A stretch of 61,278 bases of DNA from Oscillospiraceae bacterium (GTDB taxonomy: Bacteria; Bacillota; Clostridia; Oscillospirales; Acutalibacteraceae): NCBI GenBank assembly GCA_028697255.1, contig JAQVFM010000003.1:1-61278 (forward strand), given 5' to 3'. The number at the start of each line of letters is the position of its first letter. Within the stretch, counting starts at the first letter, position 1. The position numbers were made by a program, and so were the translations under genes. Below the pieces are notes generated by a model. The model made no database searches, was not told the DNA's origin, and saw nothing but the letters and a program-made list of their open reading frames with translations. Of the stretch, positions 30,222 through 39,962 are shown piece after piece.

Positions 30222-30542
30222 ATGAAGCTTGTTCTTGCAATCGTAAACAAGGACGACAGCAGCACTGTTTCTGCAGCTCTTACAAAGGAAGGCTTCTCGG
30301 TTACAAAACTTGCTACAACAGGCGGGTTTTTGATGGCGGGCAACACCACATTCCTTGTGGGCACAGACGACAGCCGCGTTGAAGAGGTTTTGTCCGTTAT
30401 AGAGAAGCATTCTAAAAAGCGCAGCCAGATGATACCGAGCACCACTTACGGCAATGCGGCCTACGCATCGATACCCGTCGAAGTTACGGTTGGCGGTGCA
30501 ACGGTTTTTGTTCTTAACATTGAGCGATACGAACGGATATAG
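30222..30542 (+). CDS. darA: Cyclic-di-AMP receptor DarA/YaaQ family (PII-like)
   Basis: MKLVLAIVNKDDSSTVSAALTKEGFSVTKLATTGGFLMAGNTTFLVG; located between yaaO and holB. Confidence 0.92.
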   Translation: MKLVLAIVNKDDSSTVSAALTKEGFSVTKLATTGGFLMAGNTTFLVGTDDSRVEEVLSVIEKHSKKRSQMIPSTTYGNAAYASIPVEVTVGGATVFVLNIERYERI

Positions 30543-30595
30543 CTCGTCGCACTTAATTTTTAATTGTTATGTCTTAAAAGAAGCGGTTGATTTAG

Positions 30596-31582
30596 ATGAA
30601 GTTTGAGGGATTTGCCGGAAATGAAAAGGTTAAACAAACGCTCTCGGCTTTTGTCGACGGGGGGCGGCTTCCACATGTGCTGCTCATCGAAGGCCCGGAG
30701 GGCAGCGGACGGCGCACATTGGCACGGCTGATTGCCAAAGCCGGTCTGTGTAAATCCAAAGAAGAAAAGCCTTGCGGCGAATGCAGCTCGTGTATAAAAG
30801 CAAAAGGCGGCAATCATCCCGACATACTTGAAATTAAAGACGATTTTACTTCACAGTATAAAATACAACCGATGCGCGATCTTCGTCAAAGCGCATATAT
30901 CATGCCCAACGAATCCGAGCGTCGCTTTATTATTATGCCTGACATACAACATATGTCGGAAACCGTTCAAAATGTGCTTTTAAAAATTCTTGAAGAGCCG
31001 CCCGGTTATTTATTATTCATACTTACCTGCGAAAACCGAACTCAGCTTTTGCCAACCATTTTGTCACGCACCGTATGTGTTGCCCTAAGTTCGGTTGACA
31101 TCCCGCTCGCAACTGATGTGATAAAAAGTGCACTGCCCGACACTCCACATCAGGACGCTTGTAATGCGGCGGCAGTTTTCGGCGGCATTATCGGACAGGC
31201 CATAAAGGGAATATCCGACGGCTCATTTCGCCAAGTGCTTGAGCTGTCGCCCGAGTTAGCACTGGCTGTGATTGCTCCCGACGAGCTAACACTTCTGCGG
31301 CTTACCGCCCGTATGGAAAAGGATAAAGATCTGGTCGACGGTGTTCTTAACCTGTTAGCACTAATATTCAGGGACGCGCTTGTGCGCCGAGCCGGAGTTG
31401 AGGATGATATGTCTCCAAGCCCTGAAACGGCTCAAACACTTGCCCGCGCGCTGAAACCTAAAAATTTAATTGAGTTGATTTCTACAGTTGACGAGCTTCG
31501 CTCTCTTAGGCAGCAGCACATTAATCACACCCTGTTTTTGACCTTGCTTTGCAGCCGTTTTAGAACCGCGGCGGGGCGCTGA
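30596..31582 (+). CDS. holB: DNA polymerase III delta' subunit
   Basis: EGPEGSGRRTLARLIAK; zinc-binding CGECSSC; LLKILEEPPGYLLFILTC. Confidence 0.92.
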   Translation: MKFEGFAGNEKVKQTLSAFVDGGRLPHVLLIEGPEGSGRRTLARLIAKAGLCKSKEEKPCGECSSCIKAKGGNHPDILEIKDDFTSQYKIQPMRDLRQSAYIMPNESERRFIIMPDIQHMSETVQNVLLKILEEPPGYLLFILTCENRTQLLPTILSRTVCVALSSVDIPLATDVIKSALPDTPHQDACNAAAVFGGIIGQAIKGISDGSFRQVLELSPELALAVIAPDELTLLRLTARMEKDKDLVDGVLNLLALIFRDALVRRAGVEDDMSPSPETAQTLARALKPKNLIELISTVDELRSLRQQHINHTLFLTLLCSRFRTAAGR

Positions 31583-31592
31583 AAACTGTTTT

Positions 31593-31710
31593 ATGATGTA
31601 ATATACGATATGTAATAACCCAAATCGATTAATTGGTGTAGGGGCGGATTCCATATCCGCCCGTACGATAATCAAAGGATGGAGTAGGGGCATCTACCCG
31701 AAATACAATA
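31593..31710. repeat. Dispersed intergenic repeat family 2, copy 1 (divergent)
   Basis: tacgatatgtaataacccaaatcgattaattggtgtaggggcggattccatatccgcccg; matches 39736-39870 and 44484-44680. Confidence 0.65.
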
Positions 31711-31756
31711 ATTATTTTTGTGTGCTGTAAAGGCACGGGAAGGCTTGGTAAACTGC

Positions 31757-32623
31757 ATGGCTGATATTATAGGTGTCCGTTTTAAAAATATGGGGAAGCT
31801 TTATTACTTTGATCCGGATGGTCATAGTTTTCAAAGGGGCGACAAGGTGGTTGTTGAAACCTCTCACGGGCTGGATTGCGGCGAGGTTGCCATGGCAAAC
31901 CGTGAGATTGACGATAAAGAACTCGTCAAGCCACTTAAAAAAGTGGTGCGTCCGGCATCACCGGATGATATTCAGCACGCCCAAGAAAATGTTGAAAAAG
32001 AAAAGCGGGCGTTTGAGATATGCCTGGAAAAGATAAAATTGCATAAGCTTGACATGAAGCTTGTGAACGTGGAGTATACTTTTGATAATTCCAAAATTCT
32101 TTTTTATTTTACTGCTGACGGACGTGTGGACTTCCGGGAACTTGTAAAGGACTTAGCATCGGTATTTCGCACACGGATTGAACTGCGACAAATCGGTGTC
32201 AGAGACGAGGCAAAAATGCTCGGCGGTCTCGGAATATGCGGCCGGCCTTTTTGTTGCTCCCAATTTTTAAGCGATTTTCAACCCGTATCAATAAAAATGG
32301 CAAAAGAGCAGGGGCTTTCACTTAATCCAACAAAAATCTCCGGCGCATGTGGCCGGTTGATGTGTTGCTTAAAGTATGAGCAGGAGTTATACGAAGATCT
32401 GATTAAAATCACCCCGAAAACCGGTGCAATTGTGAGCACAAAAGAAGGGCGCGGCATTGTGACAGGTTCTAATCTGCTGTCCGGTGAAGTAATGGTGCTG
32501 CTTGATAAATCTCCCGATTCTCCCCCTATCGTTGTCAATGTGCGGGATATTAAGGTTATACGCGACAACCGCAGCAGGGATGATATGGACGAAATCGAAG
32601 ACCTTGAAATCCTTGAAGACTGA
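31757..32623 (+). CDS. ricT: PSP1 domain protein RicT/YaaT
   Basis: GLGICGRPFCCSQFL; ISGACGRLMCCLKYEQ. Confidence 0.95.
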   Translation: MADIIGVRFKNMGKLYYFDPDGHSFQRGDKVVVETSHGLDCGEVAMANREIDDKELVKPLKKVVRPASPDDIQHAQENVEKEKRAFEICLEKIKLHKLDMKLVNVEYTFDNSKILFYFTADGRVDFRELVKDLASVFRTRIELRQIGVRDEAKMLGGLGICGRPFCCSQFLSDFQPVSIKMAKEQGLSLNPTKISGACGRLMCCLKYEQELYEDLIKITPKTGAIVSTKEGRGIVTGSNLLSGEVMVLLDKSPDSPPIVVNVRDIKVIRDNRSRDDMDEIEDLEILED

Positions 32624-32765
32624 TTCAAAATAAAATTTTAGCGCAAAGCTCAACAATATGCTTAGAAATGCTTTTACGAAACGGTCACACTGTTTATTAA
32701 AAAAATAATTGATTTTTTGTTTCATTATGTTATTATAGGAAAGAACATAAAAAGGAGGTGCCTAA

Positions 32766-32936
<171 letters not shown>

Positions 32937-32955
32937 ATTGCTATAGGCTTTCCTT

Positions 32956-32987
32956 TGCCGGGCCATCCCTTTACGGGTTGCCCGGCA
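32956..32987 (+). terminator. Hairpin downstream of ferredoxin, possible terminator
   Basis: tgccgggc...gcccggca; weak T-tract. Confidence 0.5.
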
Positions 32988-33010
32988 AATTAAATTTTGA
33001 GGTGGTGCTT

Positions 33011-33733
33011 ATGCAGCCTGCCAATAGATTCGAGGATATTGGCGGTGGTGTTTTTGTTGAGGTTTCGCGCGAGCACGGCTTTGGTGAGGATGCGTTGCTG
33101 CTTGCGCAATTTGCTGCACCCCGCCCATACGAATACGCTTGCGATTTGGGTACAGGCTGCGGCATTATTCCTCTTTGGTGGTGTCGGCGGCAGCCGGCTC
33201 CTTTCGTACAAGCTATTGAGCTTCAGCCAACGGCAGCGATGATGGCCAAGCGCTCGGTAGAACGGGCAAATCTACAACATCTTATAACCGTATATCAGGC
33301 TGACTTAAAGGACTGGCGCACTTTATTAAAGCCCGGCTCTCAACATTTGGTGACAATGAATCCACCTTATTTCGCTGCCGGCTCGGGCGCCTTAAGCCGT
33401 TCAAAAGCAGCACGAATATCGCGCCATGAAGGCGAGGGCTGCACATTGGCGGAAGTGACACAAGCTGCATACGGACTTTTGCGGCAGGGCGGACGGTTCT
33501 GTATATGCCACAAACCCGTAAGGCTATGTGATGTCCTTAGCATACTGCGTGCTTCACGTATTGAACCTAAATGCCTGCGCTTTGTATACAATAACGATAA
33601 TTCTCAAGCGTGGCTGTTCCTGTGTGAAGCTCACAAAGGCGGCTCAAAAGGCCTTAAGGTCATGCCCCCGTTTATATGTTATGATGCACACGGCAACCCC
33701 ACAAAAGAGTATTTAAATTTATTTAATATTTAA
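33011..33733 (+). CDS. tRNA1(Val) adenine N6-methyltransferase-like (TrmN6/YabB)
   Basis: DLGTGCGIIPLWW (SAM), MNPPYF (NPPY), between ricT and rsmI as in B. subtilis. Confidence 0.9.
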   Translation: MQPANRFEDIGGGVFVEVSREHGFGEDALLLAQFAAPRPYEYACDLGTGCGIIPLWWCRRQPAPFVQAIELQPTAAMMAKRSVERANLQHLITVYQADLKDWRTLLKPGSQHLVTMNPPYFAAGSGALSRSKAARISRHEGEGCTLAEVTQAAYGLLRQGGRFCICHKPVRLCDVLSILRASRIEPKCLRFVYNNDNSQAWLFLCEAHKGGSKGLKVMPPFICYDAHGNPTKEYLNLFNI

Positions 33734-33777
33734 TTAATATCAATACAAAACGCAGGAAACAGCATGCTGCACAACTT

Positions 33778-33803
33778 GTAGGGGCGACCTGTGGTCGCCC
33801 CTG
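33778..33803. repeat. GTAGGGGCG-type dispersed palindrome
   Basis: gtaggggcgacctgtggtcgcccctg. Confidence 0.75.
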
Positions 33804-33850
33804 TATTTCGCATTTGACTAATTTTTAACACTTGAAAGGGAGGTGCTGAT

Positions 33851-34681
33851 ATGGCCGGCACATTAACACTTGTGGGTACACCCATAGGCAATCTTTCTGA
33901 TTTGACGCCGCGCGCACAAGCTGCTCTTAACGAATGCGATTTTATTGCAGCGGAGGATACCCGCGTAACATTGAGATTGCTAAATCATCTAAATATAAAC
34001 AAGCCGCTGATAAGCTATTACGAGCACAACAAACGCGAGCGCGGTGAGCTGATATGCTCAAGAATAATATCGGGACAAAACTGTGCGCTTGTTACTGATG
34101 CGGGAATGCCGGCAATATCCGATCCCGGAGAGGATTTAGTGGCTCTGTGCCTTGAATACGGCATTAAGGTGCAGGTTGTGCCCGGTCCCAGTGCCGTTAT
34201 AACTGCACTGTCAGTATCCGGATTGCCGGCCGGCAGATTTACATTCGAAGGCTTTTTAAGCGTCAACAAGCGCAATCGGCGTGAGCATCTGGAGGCACTC
34301 AAGGATGAACGACGCACGATGGTGTTTTATGAGGCACCCCATAAGCTGCGTGCAACTCTTAAGGATTTGCTTGATACTTTTGGCAACAGGCGTGTCACGA
34401 TTGCACGCGAGCTTACAAAGCTTCATGAGGAAGTTATATACACCACGCTTGAACAGGCGTCTGAAAAATACCGCAATATGCAACCAAGGGGAGAATTTGT
34501 ACTGGTAATTGAAGGTGCGCCGCAACAGCAAAAAGACGAGATTACAGCCGATCAAGCTGCTGCAATTGCCTGCGACTTGATGAAGCAGGGCCACTCTACC
34601 TCTGAAGCGGCAAAATTGGCTGCAAATCAAACCGGTGTGAAAAAAGGTGAAATATATCGTTTAATCTGTAAAGAAAGCTGA
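33851..34681 (+). CDS. rsmI: 16S rRNA (cytidine1402-2'-O)-methyltransferase
   Basis: LVGTPIGNLSDLTPRA; AEDTRVTLRLLNHL; TDAGMPAISDPG. Confidence 0.97.
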   Translation: MAGTLTLVGTPIGNLSDLTPRAQAALNECDFIAAEDTRVTLRLLNHLNINKPLISYYEHNKRERGELICSRIISGQNCALVTDAGMPAISDPGEDLVALCLEYGIKVQVVPGPSAVITALSVSGLPAGRFTFEGFLSVNKRNRREHLEALKDERRTMVFYEAPHKLRATLKDLLDTFGNRRVTIARELTKLHEEVIYTTLEQASEKYRNMQPRGEFVLVIEGAPQQQKDEITADQAAAIACDLMKQGHSTSEAAKLAANQTGVKKGEIYRLICKES

Positions 34682-34720
34682 AAACCGTGCGGATTTATTT
34701 TAATTCAGCACGGTTTTCTA
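34681..34720 (+). terminator. Intrinsic terminator after rsmI
   Basis: aaaaccgtgc...gcacggtttt stem. Confidence 0.75.
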
Positions 34721-34876
34721 ATTTTGCTTTAACTAAAAACATTCAATGCAAGGAGATTTCATACCAATTCGCTGCTACCAAATTTGGTATTACTGATAAA
34801 TGATTGACCTTTTCTATAATATGGAGTAGAATAATGGTTGCTTTTAATGTCATCTATACTAAACGGAGGTAATTCA

Positions 34877-35524
34877 ATGAAGGTATCCCCCTCTATTCTA
34901 AACAGCGATTTTTCCAATCTTGCCGAAGTGATAAAATTTGTTGAGCGTTCAGGCGCCGATATGGTGCATTTGGATGTGATGGACGGGGTATTTGTTCCTA
35001 ATATGTCTTTTGGTCCGCCTGTAATCAGCGACTTACGCCCGCTAACAAACCTGACGTTTGATGTACATCTTATGATGCAGCACCCCGACAGATTGATAGA
35101 TGCATTTTGCGAGGCAGGCGCCGATATAATTAATATCCATCTTGAAAGCCAGGCCCCAATAGACTCAACGCTTGACCATATCCGCTCGCTCGGCAAAACT
35201 GCCGGATTGACGATTAAGCCCAAGACACCGGCCCAGGCGGTTTTCCCTTATCTTGACAAAGTCGGTCTGGTTCTTATCATGACGGTAGAACCGGGCTTCG
35301 GCGGACAGCGCTTTATGTCCGATATGATGCCAAAGGTAGAGGCGGTACGAAAAGAAATCGACCGCCGCAATCTCACGGTAGAGCTTGAAGTTGACGGTGG
35401 AATCAATGCAGATACAGCATTGATAGCAGCAAAATCGGGCGCCGATATAGCGGTTGTGGGAAGCGCCCTTTTCAAATCTGACGACGCACCAGCGCTGGTC
35501 AGCAGTATCCAGTCCATAACATAA
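34877..35524 (+). CDS. rpe: Ribulose-phosphate 3-epimerase
   Basis: VSPSILNSDFSNL; HLDVMDGVFVPNMSFGP; MTVEPGFGGQ. Confidence 0.97.
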   Translation: MKVSPSILNSDFSNLAEVIKFVERSGADMVHLDVMDGVFVPNMSFGPPVISDLRPLTNLTFDVHLMMQHPDRLIDAFCEAGADIINIHLESQAPIDSTLDHIRSLGKTAGLTIKPKTPAQAVFPYLDKVGLVLIMTVEPGFGGQRFMSDMMPKVEAVRKEIDRRNLTVELEVDGGINADTALIAAKSGADIAVVGSALFKSDDAPALVSSIQSIT

Positions 35525-35551
35525 AAAGATAGCGCTTGTTATAACAACTGA

Positions 35552-36133
35552 TTAGTTTGCCGTATCATTGTTTTTGGAGCACATTGCGTCACAAATTCGG
35601 TTGAGCGCATCGCCAATTGCAATCGACTCACCGTGCTCGGCTGTATAAGCGGCAGCAATGTCGCCCTCACCTGCCGGGTGTGCAAATTCATAAAGCAAAT
35701 TGCCAAGCTCCTTTGACAAAGGTGTCCCCGGATACAGCACAAGACGATACCTATTGTCAAAGCGATATAGTGAGCTTCCGAACATCGGCGGAGTTTGCTC
35801 CCCTACACTTTGAGCCAGACGCAGCACGGCATCTACATCGTCCAGCTCAAATATGTATGGCCCCGCCGCACGTTTAATACGCACATGCCGCTTGCCGCCC
35901 GTGGGCGTCAACAGCAACAAGCACCCGCCGTCCACCGGCAGCACCTCAATAATCAGGCTGCCGGTAAAATCAAATCCGGTTTTGCTCCGTGCCATATCTA
36001 ATAGCTGATGCAGAGCATTTCGTGTGCTTTCATTATTGTAATCCAGATCTTCAAATGTAAGATCAAAACCGAGAAGGTCCTCCTCCGTCAGTAAAATTTT
36101 CAAGCAACCGTTTTCCAGTAAATCCATTTTCAC
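35552..36133 (-). CDS. mecA: Adaptor protein MecA-like
   Basis: LEVLPVDGG/SLYRF organisation and N-terminal LKILLTEEDLLGFDLTFEDLDYNNESTRNALHQLLDMA. Confidence 0.85.
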   Translation of the reverse strand: MKMDLLENGCLKILLTEEDLLGFDLTFEDLDYNNESTRNALHQLLDMARSKTGFDFTGSLIIEVLPVDGGCLLLLTPTGGKRHVRIKRAAGPYIFELDDVDAVLRLAQSVGEQTPPMFGSSLYRFDNRYRLVLYPGTPLSKELGNLLYEFAHPAGEGDIAAAYTAEHGESIAIGDALNRICDAMCSKNNDTAN

Positions 36134-36262
36134 GACCGTCCCCCCATAGTTATTGTGCTTCCTAATGAGCTTTCAACCCGGATACAAATCCTTATCCGGG
36201 ATATTTCCCTCCTATTCTATGATATTACCCGGACAGGCTCTTTGCAAGAGGTGAATTACAGG

Positions 36263-37516
36263 TTGTCGAAATTTACTAAAAAAGGCGTATCACTTATCAC
36301 AGCCAAAGAACCGGCTGCATCACGCCCAATCGTTGATATAGCGCCATTATCACAGGTTACAGTCCCGCTTCTGTCAGCCAGCGGCGACAGCTTGCGTTCG
36401 GCTGTAAAGATTAACCAAACTGTGCTTCAGGGCGACCTGTTAGGTCTTGCCGAACCTGGGGCAGGATATCCTGTATATGCGCCGGTATCCGGGTTGTTGG
36501 TCGGTTTTCGTGAAATACAGCACCCACTGCTTGGAAACGTAAGCTGTGCGGTGCTTAACTGCACTATAGCCGGCAGCAAATATAATAAGCAAGATCAAAG
36601 GTCGGTTGACAAATCGGCTGATTATATAAAGCTTGCTCAAACGATGGGAATCATTGATGAGCTTGACGGCATGCCGCTTGCAAAAAAACTTGCGCAGTGG
36701 AAAAAAATTAATTCGGTTTGTCTTGTTGCCGATGCCAGTGAACAGGAGCCTTACAGCTCATCGGCATGGAGCGTGCTGAACGAGTCGACTGCCGAGGTTG
36801 AAAAGGGTCTTGAGCTTATCTCGCTTGCAATACAGGCATCAAGCCGTCATATAGCGGTTATGCAGCCCAAAGCAAATTATAAAAAATTAAAATCCTTAAT
36901 AAAAAACACCGATCTTTTGCAGGTAAGCGGAAAATATCCTGCAAAATTAGTTTCGGGTGCCAAAAATATATGCCGCGTAGGAGTACAGGCGTGTCTTGCG
37001 CTTTACCATGCTGTTGAATACAACCGGCCGCCCTGCAATGTTGTTGTAACCGTGACCGGTGATGCTGTGACCAACGCGCAGAATGTACGTGTACCTATAG
37101 GCACTTTAGTAGACGATGTTTTACACTTTTGCAGGCTTTCGCCCCGCCCTGAATATGTAATAATCGGCGACGCAATGACCGGAAACACGATTAATCGCAC
37201 CGATATTCCCATAGTTCCCGGCATTACATGTATTATTGCACTTAAAGCATGCCCGCGTTCATCGGTACACCCGTGTATCGGGTGCGGGCGCTGTGTCAGT
37301 GCGTGTCACGCCGGCTTGCTTCCCTATGAAATTATGCGTCGGCTTGACAATATGCAATATGAACGGCTGGCATCACTGCTGGCCGAGGAGTGCGACGGTT
37401 GCGGCGCGTGCTCTTATGTCTGCCCTTCGGGTCTTGATGTTGCGGCAAAGGTAATCGAGGCAAAAGATGCACACGGCAATATTTTTTTAAAGTGGGGTAA
37501 CGGTGATGACATATAA
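36263..37516 (+). CDS. RnfC-like protein with two 4Fe-4S motifs and degenerate NADH/FMN region
   Basis: CIGCGRCVSAC and CDGCGACSYVCP; PLSQ...VSGLL barrel-sandwich region; VTVTGDAVTNAQNVRVPIGT; TTG start proposed at 36263 (ORF open from 36155). Confidence 0.82.
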   Translation: MSKFTKKGVSLITAKEPAASRPIVDIAPLSQVTVPLLSASGDSLRSAVKINQTVLQGDLLGLAEPGAGYPVYAPVSGLLVGFREIQHPLLGNVSCAVLNCTIAGSKYNKQDQRSVDKSADYIKLAQTMGIIDELDGMPLAKKLAQWKKINSVCLVADASEQEPYSSSAWSVLNESTAEVEKGLELISLAIQASSRHIAVMQPKANYKKLKSLIKNTDLLQVSGKYPAKLVSGAKNICRVGVQACLALYHAVEYNRPPCNVVVTVTGDAVTNAQNVRVPIGTLVDDVLHFCRLSPRPEYVIIGDAMTGNTINRTDIPIVPGITCIIALKACPRSSVHPCIGCGRCVSACHAGLLPYEIMRRLDNMQYERLASLLAEECDGCGACSYVCPSGLDVAAKVIEAKDAHGNIFLKWGNGDDI

Positions 37517-38498
37517 GCTTGCATATGCACCTTACATAAGGCGCACCGAACGCGCCGCAAAGCTGTCGGCAGACGTTTTGATAGCGCTGGTTCCGCTTTG
37601 TATCTTTTCAGCCGTATATTATGGACTACGACCTGTTTTATTGGTGCTGTCGGGTTTATTAAGCGCACTGATTTGCGAACTGTTTGCCTGCCTGCTGATG
37701 AAGCGTGTACCTACTGTAGGCGATGGCTCGGCTGCTGTCACAGGTTCAATTATCGGATTTCTGGTCTCCCCTCTCTCACCTTACTGGCTTCCTGCTGTGG
37801 GTGCTGCTTTTGCGATTTTAATAGTCAAAATGCCTATGGGAGGAAGCGGCCGCAATTTGTTTAATCCTGCCGCAGCAGGGCTCGCTGCAATTACACTTTT
37901 ATTTCCCAAATATATGTTTACATACCCTGATCCCGGTTTAGGCATTCCGCTGCCGATTTCGAACGAAGCTTTAGAAACCGTAGTAACACAGGCGTCGCCC
38001 GCATCACTGCTTATGAGCGGCGGCAAAACTTTATATACCCCCGCGATGCTTCTGCTTGGCGATTTTCCGGGTCCAATTGGTGCAACGGCTGTATTAATTC
38101 TTGTTTCCTGCGGGGTTTTCCTGTTTGCAAGACGAACGATTTCATCTTTTATAATACTTCCCTATCTTTTGGTTTGTGCAGTGATTGCGGCTGTGTTTCC
38201 GCGTGTCCTGGGAGGACAAGCAGACAGCATTATGGTTGAATTGTGTGCGGGATACCTTTTATTTGCCGGAATTTTTCTGCTAAATGATCCGGTAACCGCT
38301 CCCCGTCACTGGTTGGGACGAATAATCTGCGGAGTAATAGCCGGGCTTTTTGTAATGCTAATGCGATATTTCGGAAGGTTTGAGGAGGGCACCTGTTTTG
38401 CAGTTCTGCTCGTAAACGCCTTCTCATCAACATTCGACCGTCTCGGATGGTATGCGCTCAATTATAAACGAATAAGAAAAAGGAGGCGCAACAGATGA
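37503..38498 (+). CDS. RnfD-like membrane subunit
   Basis: FNPAAAGLAAITLLFP; DFPGPIGATA; NDPVTAP; overlaps rnfC-like gene. Confidence 0.87.
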   Translation: MMTYKLAYAPYIRRTERAAKLSADVLIALVPLCIFSAVYYGLRPVLLVLSGLLSALICELFACLLMKRVPTVGDGSAAVTGSIIGFLVSPLSPYWLPAVGAAFAILIVKMPMGGSGRNLFNPAAAGLAAITLLFPKYMFTYPDPGLGIPLPISNEALETVVTQASPASLLMSGGKTLYTPAMLLLGDFPGPIGATAVLILVSCGVFLFARRTISSFIILPYLLVCAVIAAVFPRVLGGQADSIMVELCAGYLLFAGIFLLNDPVTAPRHWLGRIICGVIAGLFVMLMRYFGRFEEGTCFAVLLVNAFSSTFDRLGWYALNYKRIRKRRRNR

Positions 38499-39154
38499 GT
38501 AAGCTGGAAAAGCAGCCGTTTTCAAAAGCAGACGGAGAGCTTCGTTATGTATTTTTATCCGCTTTTTTGGAGAATAATATAGTTCTTGTTCAGGCAATAG
38601 GCATCTGCCCTATTTTGGCAGTGGGCATTACATTGCAAAACGGAGTCGTGCTTTCTGTATGCACGGCCGCTGTGCTATTGCCATCCAGCCTATTTATGTC
38701 ACTGCTGGGCGAAAGGCTTCCGGCATGGCTGCGCCCTCCTATATATACGGTCGGGGCCGCATTGATATTGCTCGGTGCTGCAATAATAATTGACAGCTTT
38801 ATTTCTCATGAGCTATATGCCGCCCTATATGTTTTTTTGCCTTTAACAGCGGTGAATACGCTTATTTCATTCCGCGCCGGCGGCTTCTCGGTTAATCATA
38901 ATCCGGTCGTTGCTCTGACTGACGCTTTAGCTTCAACAATGGGATTCAGTCTTGTGATTTGTATTGTATCGGCAATTAGAGAAGCCGTGGCTCTCGGCAC
39001 ATTATGGGGAAAACCCGTAAAACTGGATATTCGGATACCAGAAATGGCGTTGCCGTTTGCGGCTTTTTTGCTGTTGGGATTTATATCTGCACTCCTGCAA
39101 TGGTCAAAATCTGTGATTGTCCGCCGCACGCGCCGAAAGGAGTTGTATAAATGA
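38495..39154 (+). CDS. RnfE-like (Rnf-Nqr family) membrane subunit
   Basis: ENNIVLVQAIGICPILAV; REAVALGTLWG; 4-nt overlaps on both sides. Confidence 0.87.
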   Translation: MSKLEKQPFSKADGELRYVFLSAFLENNIVLVQAIGICPILAVGITLQNGVVLSVCTAAVLLPSSLFMSLLGERLPAWLRPPIYTVGAALILLGAAIIIDSFISHELYAALYVFLPLTAVNTLISFRAGGFSVNHNPVVALTDALASTMGFSLVICIVSAIREAVALGTLWGKPVKLDIRIPEMALPFAAFLLLGFISALLQWSKSVIVRRTRRKELYK

Positions 39155-39738
39155 GCAGCTTTTTATGGAGCTTTTTTGCAGCCGCTGTTTTTCAAAATGC
39201 CGTACTTATGACAGGGTTTGGATCATCGGTATTGATTAGAATGACGCGCAAGCGCACCAATATCATACCATTTGGCATTCTGCTTTGTGTTTTTGCAACA
39301 TTAACTATGCTTATATGTTATCCAATCGACATGCTTATCGGCACCGAAGTGCTCGTAAAATGGATTCGTCCGTTTATAATAATTGCGATAACGTCTATCC
39401 TATATATTATAATAACACTAATATTAAACAAAAAATTTTCAGCGCTTTATTCCCGTATCAAACGGCTTGTGTCCATAGCAGCCTTTAACAATCTTGTAAT
39501 CGGAATTGTTATTGTTGTAAATCATCGGTTTGCAGTGTCGCTGTTAGGCGCTTTAGGGCTCTCCCTTGGCGCCTGTGCCGGTTTTTTGTTGCTGTCGTGG
39601 CTCATGGCCGACGGAATAGAGCGGCTCGACAATTCAGATGTGCCGGCATCTTTTCGCGGACTGCCTTCGGTGCTTATTTATCTTGGCATACTTGCATTGG
39701 CGCTTATGGGTTTTTCGGGTAGCGTTTCTATGGTATAA
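39151..39738 (+). CDS. RnfA-like (Rnf-Nqr family) membrane subunit lacking conserved cysteines
   Basis: C-terminal DVPASFRG...ALMGFSG matches RnfA; expected Cys positions are Ser and Asn. Confidence 0.82.
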   Translation: MSSFLWSFFAAAVFQNAVLMTGFGSSVLIRMTRKRTNIIPFGILLCVFATLTMLICYPIDMLIGTEVLVKWIRPFIIIAITSILYIIITLILNKKFSALYSRIKRLVSIAAFNNLVIGIVIVVNHRFAVSLLGALGLSLGACAGFLLLSWLMADGIERLDNSDVPASFRGLPSVLIYLGILALALMGFSGSVSMV

Positions 39739-39870
39739 TATAAAAATATTCTGGTGATACGATATCTAATAAACTAAATCAATTAAATTGGTGTAGGGTC
39801 GAATTCCATATCCGCCCGGAAGATTGGCAATTATCGTGAATACGCATCTATATAAATCAATAGAAAACGG
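39736..39870. repeat. Dispersed intergenic repeat family 2, copy 2
   Basis: aatattctggtgatacgatatctaataaactaaatc shared with 44498 onward. Confidence 0.75.
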
Positions 39871-39962
39871 GCGAAGGTAGAAGTAGAGGTATAATAAAAC
39901 AAATGACGATGTAATGTGGTATTGAGTCATGATATAATACATTAGACAGGGGGTACAATGGG

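Noticed and set aside
34759-35223. Minus-strand ORF overlapping rpe
   Set aside because: Antisense to a clear rpe gene with conserved motifs; no independent support.
36155-39738. Rnf-like operon as a decaying pseudogene cluster
   Set aside because: All four frames are open, translationally coupled and keep clear family motifs away from the cofactor sites, so neutral decay is less likely than functional divergence.
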